A DNA stretch of 64,000 nt from Desmodesmus armatus. Its lineage: Eukaryota > Chlorophyta > Chlorophyceae > Sphaeropleales > Scenedesmaceae. The position numbers were made by a program, and so were the translations under genes. The DNA lies in the NCBI GenBank assembly GCA_007449985.2, contig VIIQ02000020.1, positions 310,001-374,000 of the forward strand. The letters run 5' to 3'. Shown here in pieces: positions 25,735 through 38,221 of this stretch (positions are counted from its first letter, which is position 1; every line of letters begins with the position of its first letter). The notes beneath the pieces were generated by a model. That model searched no databases and was not told the origin of the DNA. It was given only the letters and a program-made list of their open reading frames with translations.

Positions 25735-26671
25735 CACCAGACACAGTACTGCTGAGTGTATCAGGGTCTCACTCCGTGGATGGAGGGCTGTGTGGTTGAT
25801 TGCCTCATTTGTGTGGTCGTGCAGTTGCAGAACTGTTGCGGTGCCTGCTTGTTTCAGGCGTGCGTGCGTGCATGCATGCATGCGTGCGTGTGTGCGTGCC
25901 ATGCTAGGTGTTGTAGTGGCCAGTTCACGTTGAATGCGTTGAAAACTGGCGATCAATCAATCAATCAAAGGATGTATGTTCGTGTCGTAGTCGGAGTCGT
26001 GTCGAATCTGTGCAAATGTGCGCAAATACGCTGTGGACGATCCCTGGTGACCATCTTTCACTTTAGCTGAGGGGCGTGGGGCAGCATCTGGCTGGGGACG
26101 TTCTGTCCCCGTCAGCATCGCAACTCTTCCTTGGAGAAAGCAGCTGGGGCGTCGTGACCGCGTTATCACAATCAGGTGCACGTCTTACGTTTGTTCTGTG
26201 CTTTTGTGAGCTCCCATGCGGCCCCATGCAGCCGTGAGGTGTGGTCCGACTCGGATTGCATGTCTCGATACATCGCTATCACTTGCATAGGCTTCATGGC
26301 TGTGTCAATGAGCGTGTACGGCCATATAAATTGCATGCACGCTATAGTGCAGGGCCCCCACGGCCCTGCTGTCGCTCACAAGCACTGCAGCACCCCTTCC
26401 CAGCAGGACAAATCAACCACTGTCATGGCGCCCGAAGCAGACCGCCTCGCTGCAAACAGGCCGACCCCGGCCTTGCTGGAAACCACTTAAGCAACCCAGC
26501 TAATCACAGGCCCAAGTGGCCTGCCTGGCGAAGAGCAGTGTGCCCCAGCAGCAGCATACTGCTGCATATATGCAGCAGCGTCCAGCCAAGTCACAGCAAA
26601 TGCAGCTGGCAAAGGTTGCATGTTGGTCTCTCTACGTGTTGTTGGTCCCGTCAATCCTAGACTCCTTTATT

Positions 26672-26931
26672 GGGGCGGCCAGTGACTACTGGTCGGGTGT
26701 GCATGGTTGCGCTGCGCTGGCAGTCGCTGTAGCACACCGAGGAGGTGTGTGGGTTCAACTCCCATGCTTTTTGGTCCGGGCACTGGGCACCTCCTGGTAT
26801 AGGGGTGTTAGGCGATTTCATTGGTGAGGCTTTGCCTCGGGCCCCCGGCAGTTGGGTTCGCCTGATTGCGCTGTGTGTGGCCAGCCAGTGGGATTACGCC
26901 CCCCCTGGTAAAACCAAAAAAAAAAAAATGG
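26672..26931 (+). mobile_element. tRNA-derived SINE
   Basis: The 5' part resembles a tRNA: GGTTCAACTCC at 26752-26762 is a pol III B box within a T-arm-like stem, and an A-box-like GCGCTGCGCTGGCAGT lies about 45 bp upstream. An unrelated body follows, ending in TGGTAAAACC and a poly-A run (to about 26931). Two fragments of the same 3' body (CTGTGTGTGGCCAGCC) occur at 29393-29490 (inverted) and 57042-57107, which supports a dispersed family. The 5' limit is approximate and no target duplication was identified. Confidence 0.65.
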
Positions 26932-27120
26932 CGCTGGACCCAGAGGTGTGCTAGCCTAGTAGGGCGTGTTTTGGAAGAATACATACCATCGTACTGCTGC
27001 TGCCCCTGCATACAGACAACTTGCGTGTAACACAGGGAGAGCAGCATTGCATAGCACAAAGGCCCCTCCAGACGGTAATGTAACAGCAGCTTGACAGCTT
27101 ATTACACCACTGGAGATGCT

Positions 27121-27166
27121 GTTGAATGACCTAGATATCATTTGTTGAATGACCTGGATATTATTA
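27121..27166. repeat. 23-bp tandem direct repeat
   Basis: GTTGAATGACCT is followed by A/G GATAT in two adjacent units starting at 27121 and 27144. No function is visible. Confidence 0.7.
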
Positions 27167-27470
27167 CTGTGCCCAGGTATTGCTCGAAGAGCCTGACAGA
27201 GTGGCAATATACATCGGCTATGTGCCCACGCCTGCTAATAGGACAGATGGTGTCAGAGTGAGCACAGGGGCGCTGATAGATGTGATCCAATGTTTGGTTG
27301 TTGTACGATGTGCAATAAATGCAAGACTCAGCCTGCCGTGGTGCTGGCTGCCCACTTGCTGACTCAGTGCACACTTGCAGTTAGCATCTGGTTGTCTTCC
27401 AAAGTAAATGTGCCTCACACTGAGATTGGCTTTGCAATTCGAGAGCATCGTGTGCATTGGAGCGGCGGTC
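27138..27470 (-). pseudogene. Possible LINE reverse-transcriptase C-terminal remnant
   Basis: The minus strand reads CIYCTSYNNQTLDHIYQRPC, resembling the C-X2-C...(D/E)H...C zinc-binding motif found near the C-terminus of many LINE polyproteins. A neighbouring frame upstream (HIYFGRQPDANCKCALSQQ) may be the same protein after a frameshift. No reverse-transcriptase core was seen, so identity rests on one short motif. Confidence 0.3.
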
Positions 27471-28324
27471 TGAGAATTGCACTGGCCGTTGGTTTATGTT
27501 GGCGGGTTCATTCAGACTCATCAGAGTGGGCGCTGTGGTGGACCCCATACTTCATCTATAGCCCACAGATGTGCAAATTCCAGCATGTACGGCTGTATAC
27601 CAGCTGTCAAAGCATTGAGCTGAGCACGATGGTGGATATAGGTGTTTGATGAGCAGGAGATAATGCGCTTGCTGGGAGTCTTTAGCTTACCAAAGTTGAC
27701 AGCATGTCCATCACCTGCTCACATAGCGTGATGTTTGCGCGTTACGTGATTCAAAATTGCTTATGAGGAAGAAAATTCTACACATGCATCTCACAGTCAA
27801 CAATGTTATACCGGTACATGGATGGAAGCAGCAGACCGCTCGCTCGATGTCAACAGACGCAATTTTTATCGTTTGTACCTACTGTGCTGTCGCAATGCAC
27901 CCCGGAAATAGCTGAAGGCTGCTCCCGCCCTGTCGGCCCGCCTTTTTCCACTTGCAGCCCCTGATTCTTGAACGTCAACAAAACGAGCACTTACATAATG
28001 ATATTACCAACTGAAGGCGTTATTTAGCGTTTACGGTGAATGAGGGGTCAGCATGAGGCCACTAGGGCCGCAGTGCAGTGAACCCGGTGAAGCACGCCAT
28101 GCGGTCGAGTGGTTATGCAGGTATGTTGAAATAGATTACAAATTGCAAAATGCTGCGTTACGCGTGGCGGTTCTGCTGATGCATGCATCGACAGCACCAG
28201 CAGCACTGGGGATGCGTACTGCATTCTGCTGCACACCAAGCATTCTGCTGCACACCAACTCACTTCAGCCTGCCTGGGCGTAGGTGAAAGAAATGAACGG
28301 CAAAGTTGGCGTGCACGTGAAGAC

Positions 28325-31300
28325 ATGTCATCTGAAAGCTCAGGACAGCAGCAGCAGCAGGCTCACCCCCCAATTCAGCACCTGCTGTCACCACAGCAGT
28401 CGGCTCAGTCAGATTTGATTGGGGCCTCCTGGTCCCAGGATGGAAGGGAATTCGGCACAACGTCTTATCAGATGAACTCAAGGTCTAGTGTTGAAGGCCG
28501 TTCCAACACCCCACTGTCCCCTGGGTCTCGTCAGGGGCATGAGCTGTGCAGGGGTTCTCCTCGAGGGCTGAGCCAGCAGCACCACTGGCACAACAGCAGC
28601 AGCATGCGGCAACAGCAGCGGCAGGAGGCACATCCCCTGCGCAGTGATGCAGAGCATGCTGCTGCCGAGGGCTTGCACAGTGCCAGCACAGCTGCAGGAC
28701 AGGGGCCCGGCAGGCCCTACTCACGCAGCAGCAGCCCTGTGCAGCGCCGGCTTGCAGAGGCTATGGCAATGGAGGCCAAAGCTGCTGCTGCTGCAGTGCT
28801 GCGCAGTCCTGCAGGGTCCAGCACAGCCAGCATGCCAACAGGGGCTGGCAGCGGGAGCAGCGCGCAGCCTGCGGCAGCAGGAGAGCAGCATCGGGGGCAG
28901 AGGGTGGGGGAGAGGATGCAGTCCCCGACTCGCTCACCGAGGCATGCTGGTGAGTGCTGCAAGATGCAGCCAAGCCATAACGCGCCATGCATGGACTTGT
29001 ATACTCAGGAGGCGAGGACCCTTGCCAGCACATAGAGCGCCCAGTATGCTTGCTGCAGGCTGTCCTGGAAGGGAGTTGCCCCCAACAAATGCACGGTGTC
29101 CCAAGTCAGGTTCAAGGTGTCACACTAGCCATTGCACACACGCATGCAGAAGCTTTTTAAGTCCATGTTACATGCAGGATGTGGGAGGTGGGTGACGAAA
29201 GCATTTTAGCATCAACACCTATGCCTGGCCTGTTGCTGTGTGTGCATGCTGTGCAGATTCTCCTGTTCCTATCTGTGCTGGGGTGGTTGGCACGCACCTG
29301 TCAGCGTCCAACGCCCTGCAGAGTGAACCTTCAGGAACGTTCAGCACTGGGAGGGAGACAGCAAGCCCTGCAGGCGACATGGTGCGCATGTGATTGGTTT
29401 TGGGGCACCAGGGGAGGGAGGGGGGGGGGGCGTAGGCATAATCCAACTGGCTGGCCTTACACACAGTGACGAAGCCAACAGCCAAGGATCGGAGGCAAAG
29501 CAAAATTCCAACAGCCGCTGTGCGCATGTGTGCATGGTGTACACAGCAACAGCTGGTCAGAACGCCTGTATGGTTATTGTGCATGGCGTTGTGTATAGAC
29601 AACATACCAGCTGATTAGCGTACAGTGTTCCACGGCACGCAGGAAGCACCCTCCATGCTGCCGTATGTACAGCAACACCTTGATTTGGACTGCACCAGTG
29701 CGCAAGGAACTCCTGTGTGTAAAACTTCGACACACTTCCTGCACAAAGCAAGCATCCAATACCGTTACATTGCTGCATGCTGTGCTGACGGGCACATGCA
29801 GGTGTCACCACGCCACGGCCGGCCAGGCCACGCCTCCCCCTTGGCACACCAGATCACACTCAGTCCCCAGAGCAGTGCTGATTGGCATCACAGCAGCAGC
29901 ACTCCTGCACAGCAGTACGCACACCACAGCAGCAGCAGCCGGCTGCTGCAGCAGCAGCAGCAGGTTTGGGGGCAGAGTCCTACGGCTGCAGCAGCTGCGG
30001 CAGCCGTGATGGCTGCTTTTGGGGACTACAGGCCTGCTGTGCAGCAGCACCTTCCCTCAGAGCACTCTAGCGGCGGCATTCCTGGCAATGATAGCCACAG
30101 CCGCGGGAGCAACGGCGGGCCTGAGCACGAGCTGAGCTTTGCAAATAGCCCTGCAGGAACGGATGGGGGGTCAGGCAGCAGCGCTGGAGGCGCTGCTGGA
30201 GGCATGCCAGGTTTTGGCGGGAAGTCCAGCGTTGCAGACATGTCCTGCAACAGCAGCTTCAGGATGCAGCCGGGGGGCGCAGGGTACATGCAGGACGGCG
30301 GTGCTCAGGGCGTCAGTACAGAGGGGCAGCTGTCAGCACAGAGCTGCAGCAGCAGTCCGAATAAGCAAGGCCGGCTGTTCAAGTGCTGCTTCCTCACCAC
30401 GAACAGTGCAACAGCCAGTCCTAACACATCCGGTGCTGGGGCAGCACAGCACCCCAAGGGCGCCCAGGAACACCCTGGGTTTAGCCGGCTGGGCTGCAAC
30501 AGCCACAGCCCAGGAGGAGATGCCGGCCACTTTGACGGTGGCGGCTCAGCACAGCAGCATGCGTGTGCTGCCATGGTTCCTGCAGGAGAGCGTGCTGAGT
30601 GCAGGAGGGACTCCTGCGCAGCAGACGAGCACTCCTTCTGCAGTGCAGAGTCGGTTGCAGCCACCTCTTGGACTGGCAGCTGTGCTGGGACTGAACGTGA
30701 CATGACAGCAAGCTTCAGCAGCTCTCATGCAGACAGGCTGCACTTCCCGCTACAGCCGCTGCCACCGCCCCCTCTGTGGGCCAGCCCGCTTTTCCCGCCT
30801 CCGGAGGGGTACCTTCCTGTCGGCGTGGAGGAGGAGCAGCACAGTGCGCACGTTCACTTTGCCCAGCGCGTCAAGATGCTGCGCATGCAGGCCGCATCCG
30901 CTGCAGCCGCAGGAAATCCTGCAGGACATGCATGCAGCGATGCATGTGCTGACGAGGACGGAGACAGCATGCAGTGGTACGCCAGTGATGATGGCGGGGA
31001 CAGCACTGCAGGACAGCAGGGTCAGCACGGCAGGGTCCAGCACGGCATGCAGGAGGAGCGGAGCAGCCCCAGGATGGGCCTCATGCCTCCTGCACCCCCT
31101 GCAGGAAACAGCGACAGGTGCAGTATGCCTGCGCGGCCGCAGCACCAGCACAAGCACCAGCAGATGCTGCCTGAGCAACGCGAGCACCAGCACAGTGGGC
31201 AGGGACAGCCAGAGGAGGTCAGCCGTGCTGACATAAAGCAGCCAGTGACAGTGGCTGGCCTGTCAGTGAAGACCAAATCCGAGTGGAGCCCCGACTCTCC

Positions 31301-34300
31301 TGCTTCATCCAAGGGGGATGGCATCAAGGCTTTCTTCCAGGTTAGCTAGGGCTGTGGATTGGTGCTTGCAGTCCCACAAACGCTTCACAGCATCCATGTG
31401 CAACATTGCTTCTGTTTATGCATGCTGTCCACATGTGCTGTCCTGCCAGGCAATGCAGTAGTAGTAGTCATGACTCATGCGTATGCTAGTACACAGGTTC
31501 GTAGGGGCTATTGCATGACATCTGCACAGTGCGACAGCCTTGCAGAGCTTCTGTTGAACAAAGCATTCACAACACCGCTATTCAAAGCATCCACGGCACC
31601 GCGATTGCTGCATGCTGCTTTACTTAATGCACATTGCAGGAGCCCGCCTTCCAGCCCTTCACTGCTCCCAGTGGCATGTCATACCTACATGACCAGATGC
31701 CCCGGCAAGCCCCTCCAGTGGTGGTCATGCACGCAGGCATGCAGCAGCTAGACGCAGCAGCATCTTTTGGCGGGAAAAGCACCAGCAGCTCTGCCACAGG
31801 GACCCCCGGTGCAGCAGCAGCCAGCACACAAGTCCAGCACAGCTGCTGCGGTGAGCAGCTTCCTGCAGGAGTTCTGCCTGAAGCAGACAGAGCGGGGCTG
31901 GCAGCATCCAGCTTTGATGCATGGCAGCAGGGGGCAGAGCAAGGCCGTGGCGATGGAAAGCCTGCGCAGGGGAGCACCTGCGCTTCCATGCCAGAATGGA
32001 CCCAGCACAGACCCTCCCCAACAGGTGAAGGGTCCAAGACACCAGCATCTACCTCAGGCGAGCACAGTGCCAACAGCAGCAGCGCAGTGCGCTGCAGCAG
32101 CCCACACAGCGGGAGCCACCGGCCACTACAGGTCACAGCAGTCCCTGGCTCCACCCTTTACTCCAAGAAAGTGCCAGACAGCAGAGGCAGCAGCCCGCGC
32201 TTTGCGCCCGCCAGGTTCCCGCCAAGCCCCCGGCGCGCCGCCAGTCCACCTCCGGCTGCTGCTACAGCCGCCGCAGCACTCGCTACAGCCAAGGCAGCAG
32301 CAGCAACAGAAGCAGCCGAAAAGGCGCAGGCAGCAGCGGATGCCGCTGCTTCTGAGGCCCGCACAGCAGCAGCACGCGCAGCTGCAGTGAGGGTCTACAA
32401 GGCTTCTGCTGCTGCTGTGGCGGCAGCTGTTGCAGAACACGAGACAAGCTCTGCCTCTGCCGCTGGCGCCGACTGCACCAGCACCCAGCCAAGCAGTGCA
32501 TTGCCAGGCCAGGAGAAATGCTCTGCTGTTGCGGCAGCAGTGCAGGCAGGCGCAGCAGCAGCAGCAGCATCATGCAGCGCAGGCCCCAAACAAAGCGCCA
32601 AAACAGCCATGCAGCAGGCTCAGAAAGCTACACATGCAGCAGCAGAGGCTTCTGCTGCAGCAGTGGCTGCAGAGGCAAGTGCTGTGGAGGCGGCCACAGC
32701 AGCAGTGGTTGCTGCTGTTGCGGAGGAAGCGGCGTCTCGCATGAACTCCCCAAGAATGTTTGAGTCCCAGCTGCAGGCAGAAGCGCCCAAAGCAGCAGCA
32801 GCAGCAGCAGCAGTGAAGACGGCCCCCAAAGCCCCTGTTGCAAGTCAAACAGAGCAGGCCACAAAACCTGCAACAGTCGATGCAGGCATGGCTGCGGCAG
32901 GAGCGGCAGTGCCAGCTGACAAGGCAGATATGCAGCAGCCTGCACAGCTTGAGGCCAGGCCACAGTCCAGCACCACCGGGGCAGCAGCAGCAGCAGCAGG
33001 TGCACCCGTAGGCAATGCCCCTGCTGCAAACAAAGCTGTCAGCACAAGCAGCCAGGCTGGTGCTGCCTCAACTGATGGGTTTGAGGCCCCTGTCGTGGAG
33101 TTTACTCGAGCACACACCTCCAACTGGACACACACCACAGAGGGTGGGGCCAACGGGGGTGCAAGTGCTGGTGCTGCAGCTCCTGCTACTGCTGCTGCTG
33201 CTGCTGCTGCAACAGCCACAGCAGCACCAGCAGCAACAACAGCAGCAGAGGCAGCAGCTCCTGCTGCTGCTTCAGCAGGTGGCAAGGGTACCGTGCCCAG
33301 CACAGGAGGCAGCAGCAGTGCAGCCAGAAAAGCAGCTGCATGCAGGAAGGAAGGTACTACCCAGCAGGTTGCCAAGTCAGGGTCTGGCCCTGAAACGCCC
33401 AAGGCTCAGCATGCAGCCACAGCTGCTGTTACCAGCAGCAGCAGCAACGGTACAAGCAGCGGCCCCAACATTGCAGCCAGCAGCAGCAGCAGCAACTTGC
33501 GGAAGGCCCTGCTGCTGGCCGGCACTACCAGCAGCAGCAGCAGTGCTGGTGGTGCCAAGACAGCTAGGAGCTATGCAGCCATGAGTGCAGCAAAATTGGG
33601 GCTCAAGTTCCCCTCAAGCTCTGCAGGAGGGGCCAAGGCAGCGGCCAGCAGGGCTGGTGGCTTAGGTGCAGGACAGGGTCATGCCAGCACAGTTGGTGGG
33701 GCGCCTGCCGCCCGTGCTGCTTCTGTTGCAGGAGCTGTTGGGAAGTTTCCCAGGGTGGCAGGCAGCGGCAGCAGCAGAGGTGCTGTGGAACGGGCAGGCA
33801 GTGCTGTAGGGGTGACTGGCACTGCTGCCAACAGCACCAGCAGCAGCAGCAGCAAGCAGGCTGCATTACAGAGCTGTCCAGGTTCAATTGCCCTTGAGAT
33901 GTTGAAGGAAGCAACGGAGAGGGCACAAGGCAGCACCATCAGCAGCAGCAGTGGGGGCATCGGCAGTAAACTCAGAGCTGGCAGCAGCACAGTGCTGCTG
34001 GATTTGGACCGTGAATCCAGCCAGGCAGAGGCGTTCACCAAGCAGTTGCCTGGAAGTACCTCTTCCGTTTCCTGCGGAACAGGACGGGCCAATCAGGAGC
34101 TTCCCGCCCAAACCGCTGGGGCAGCACCAGCAGCAGCAACAGGCGAGTGGGGTCAGTTGCCGATCGAGGAGCGGCTTCTCATGAAGCAGCAGCAGCTCAT
34201 GCAGATGGTGGGACTGCTCAAAAGTGTGCGATCCCGCAGCACTTCACCCAATGGTAGGGCCGGCTCCAAGAACGCATCTCCCCCTCGCAGCAACTCCCCG

Positions 34301-37300
34301 GTGCCCGCACCTGTCAGGGCCGTTTCTGCCACACGTGCAGCGTACGTGGGTCGTTCTTCCATTAGCAGAAACGCATTTAGCCCTACTAACGAACGCAGCC
34401 AGCCTGCTTCTCCTCGCCAGCGAGCAGCAAGCCCAGAGGCACTGGCGCAACTGGCAGTACCCGCATACAGAAAGCAGCAAAACAGCAGGACAGTGTCTCC
34501 AGAGCCTTCATCAGTGATCTCGGAGCTTTCAACTGCTGCCCTCAAGGCCATGCGGGCCAGGTCACCGGAGCGCATGGCACGGCCCAATCAGGCACTTGGC
34601 GCCAAAAGCGGGGGCACCGCTGCACGGTCAGCCTCACCAGCCAAGCAGAACGACAAGACACCATCACGCAAAACGACTCCTTTGCCACGAGTGGCACAGC
34701 TTCTGCACGCAGCAGACGCAGCAACGTCAGCATCTGCTGCTGTGCGTGCTGCCACGCCTTCCAAGCGTGATGCCACTCCACCACGATCAGCAGCAGTGGA
34801 GGCAGCAGCAGCAACCAAGGCTCAAAAGGCAACTACACGCAAGCATGGAGGCCCTGTAGCAGTGGCTGCAGCAGCAGCAGCCCCCATGCCCGCAGCCACA
34901 GCAGTCTCACCCTCCCTCCCCAAGGCCAGCAGCAGGACTACCTCTCCCCTGCGTTACGCAGGTGGTTCAAGATCCAGTCCAGCAGCACAGGCAGCAGCAG
35001 CAATGGCTGCAATGACAGCAGCACCAGCAGGAGGCCCTGGCGAATCTCCCAAGCTGACCAGGAGCCCGCATGCCGCCAAGGTGGACAGCAAGCAAGGCCT
35101 GAAGCCCACAGTTGATGCAGAAAAGGCAGCAAAGGTTGTATGGACCCTAGTGGCACTAGATGACCTCCTACCAGGCCTAGGTCCAGAGAGCAGCATCAGC
35201 ACAGCATCAGGCAGCAGGCAGTCTGTCAACAAGCTCCGTACAGCAGCAGAGACCCTGCTGAACAACCTGCAGGCAGGCACTCAGGTACCCCAGCATGCAC
35301 TGGAGACAATCCTGCTCGGTGCACAGAGCCTGGCGCAGCAGGGTGGAAGCAGTGTCGACACCAGGCCAGCTGCTGCCACTGCTGCTGTCGCTGCTGCTAC
35401 AGCAGCTGGGTCTCCTGCAGCAGCTAGCAACCCTTCCAATGCAACCCCAGCAGTGACAGCAGCTAGTGCGCTGGCAGCAGTAACAGGGAAGGACAGCAGT
35501 GCAAAGCTCCATGCACTGGCACAGCAGCTAGCAGCGCTCTGTCAGGACATGAACGCAAGGCGGCAGGCTGTCAGCAGCAGCAACGGGGTCAGCAGCGGCA
35601 CTATCCCAGGGCCCCAGGGCGGGAGGAGCTCTGTGGCGGCAGCTGCTGCTGCCAAGGCTGCTGCCACTGCTGCTGTGGCGGCTGCGGCAGCAATGGATGC
35701 TGCTAACAAACAGACACAGAGGAATGAGCAGCAGCAGAGGCTCAAGGCAGCTGCTGCTGGCGCCCAGATCGACACAGCAGCAGCAGCCAGTGCCAGGGTT
35801 GCCTCATCAAACCAGCTCAAGCCGCTGCATTCCCTAGCAGCAGCTGCAGCAGCAGGCGCTGCTGCACAGCAAGCAATGGTTACAGCCAGTGTGCGGCTGC
35901 CAACCTGCCAGACGCCCCCTGCAGCTGGCACCCGGCACGCACCTTTGGTCACACCTTTGGTCCCGGCCATGGCCTCACCCTTTGGACAGGCCGCAGTGCA
36001 GGGCCACAGCAGCAGCACCGGCACCAGCACCACTGTAGTGCCAAAGGCCAGCAGCGGAACCGGTACCCTGGCAGCAATGCAAGCACTGCTGCCAGACCCT
36101 GCAAAGGCAGCAGCAGCAGCAGCCGCCTTAGATGCCGCCAGCTCAGCAGCAGCAGCAACACTGGCAAGGCAGGGCATGCGTTTGACTGCAAGTCGCGCCC
36201 CAGGTAGCCCTCGCCACAGGCAGCCAGTAGCGCAGAAGCTCCTGCGCATGATTGCCTCTGGCCGCAAGGGGGTCATGTCAAAGTGCCACAGGCTACCGAG
36301 CGTTGCCGGCAGCAGCAGCGGCGGCGGCTGCGCCAGCCCCAGAGTCCTTACCGCCTCTGCTGCTGCCAGCCTGCCTAAGTCGCCACTTGGACTAACCCCA
36401 GTGACAGCACGCCAGGCACACAACGTCCTGAAGCCCAAGGGTCTGGTGTCCAAGCACTCGAGCTTCCGATTACTAACCCCCTGGCTGAAGAGCAGGGGGC
36501 CAGCAGCAGGAGTGAGCGCTCTGAAGCAGTCCCCAGCCATGTTTTACACACAGGCCTTCCGGGCCAGTGCCGGCGGGCCTGATATTGGGGAGACCCGGGT
36601 CCGAACCGGGCCGAGCGCGCCGGGTTTGGTCCGTTCTGCAAGTGACACTGCAAAGCATGCAGCTGCACAGCTGCAGCAGAAGGTTGTGGAAGGCAGTGAG
36701 GCACTGCGGAAGCTTCTGCGTACCAGCAGTACTATGAGCCGCCTGAGCCTCTACAGCAGCATGTCTTATGCCAGGACAGGGGAGGGCAATGCAGAGGCAG
36801 CAGACGAAGAGACTGCGGGCACTGCTGCTCCCGCCATTAGCGCGGCTGAGCTCCAGCACGCACAACACATCCTGTCTGCGTCAGATGCCGCTGCAGGGGC
36901 AGGACCCCAGCAGCAGCAGCAGCTGGGGACGGTGTTGGAGGGGGATAGGGAGCTGGAGAGCAGTGCAGGGGGGTCTGCCGTCGAGGCAGAGGGAGAGGCA
37001 GGGGCTTCCACAGAGGAGCTGAGTAAGGGGGCTGCAGGGTCGCTGGAGAGGGCCCACAGTAGGGAGAGGCTGACAGCTGGGAAGGTGCCTAAGGGGCCAC
37101 CCATGATGAGCAGGAGTGCCTACCTGCAGGTAAGTACAGGGGCACAGGGAAACCTCTGACAAATTAAGTGGGGGGTAAATCTTTTGAGGAGGGGGATTAC
37201 AGGTATTGAATGGGCTTCAGGGTCTACTAGGGTGTAGGAAGGCCTAGCTGGAAGGCATATGGCTTGTGGGTTGGGAATGAGACAGATTGGAAGGTGGAAG

Positions 37301-38185
37301 GGGGATGAGAGGTGTTGGATTATGTTGGAAAAGGATCGCGTACTTTTCAGAAGCAGACTGTATGCCACACCATGCCATGCTGTCTCCCATTATCCTCAGT
37401 CTTCCTGCCAAATCACCACACCGCCCTGTTGCTCCTGCTGCTGCACCTGCTGGCAGCCAAAGCACTGTGTCCTTCCCCACCCCTCCCCACCCTTCCCCAC
37501 CACTGTACTGTTCCCTGTTCCCTGTGCACTACCTCCAGCAGTTCATGCCACACCATGCCATGTTGTCTCCTGCCAAATTGCCACACCGTCCTGTTGCTCC
37601 TGCTGCTGCACCTGCTGTTGTACTCCCTGTGCAGTACCTCAAGGAGCAGTCCCAGCTGCGGCGCCAGAAGGCCCAACAGTACCTCCAAAGCATGCCATGC
37701 TGTCCTCATTTCCTCAGTCTCTTGCTAAATTGCCACACCGTCCTGTTGCTCCTGCTGCTGCTCCTGCTGTTGTACTGCCTGTGCAGTACCTGAAGCAGCA
37801 GTCCCAGCTGCGGCGCCAGAAGGCCCAGCAGTATCTTCAAGACCACGGCCTACCTATCAGCCCCAGCGGCCTCGCAGCAACTACCACCCCTGGATCCACC
37901 CCTCCAGCAGCAGCAGCAGCAGCCAGCAGCCGCAGTTCCAGCAGGAGACAGTCCACAGCAGCAGCCACACGGAGGCTTAGTAAGGACCCAACTGCCGGCC
38001 TTGCTGTACTGCCCGACCCAGCTACGAACAAGGTGGCGAGCTGCATTAGCTCGATCCTGATGCTAGCTACATCCGGGGAGGGACAGTTCTGTCCTGCGGG
38101 CGCTGTGGCTGTTGTGGGTTCTGCTGCACGGCGCGCTTCTCTGGAAGCCGGAGTTAGCCCTAAGTCGGTTGGTGGTGCTGGCGAT

Positions 38186-38221
<36 letters not shown>

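Larger units (their letters stand above)
25735..28324. other. Intergenic region with retroelement remnants
   Basis: No host gene recognised. It contains a TGCG/TGCA microsatellite (25858-25899), an (AATC) run near 25952, a SINE (26672-26931), a 23-bp direct repeat (27121-27166) and a LINE-like remnant (27138-27470). Unidentified 5' exons or the promoter of the large gene at 28325 may also lie here. Confidence 0.45.

Noticed and set aside
35542..36540. 332-codon minus-strand frame
   Set aside because: It is antisense to the large plus-strand exon. GCA/TGC triplets keep the reverse strand open, and the translation is Ala/Leu/Cys filler.
36574..36625. tRNA-like T arm (CCGGGTCCGAACCGGG)
   Set aside because: It lies inside the large open exon, lacks the other tRNA arms, and the loop does not fit the T-loop consensus.
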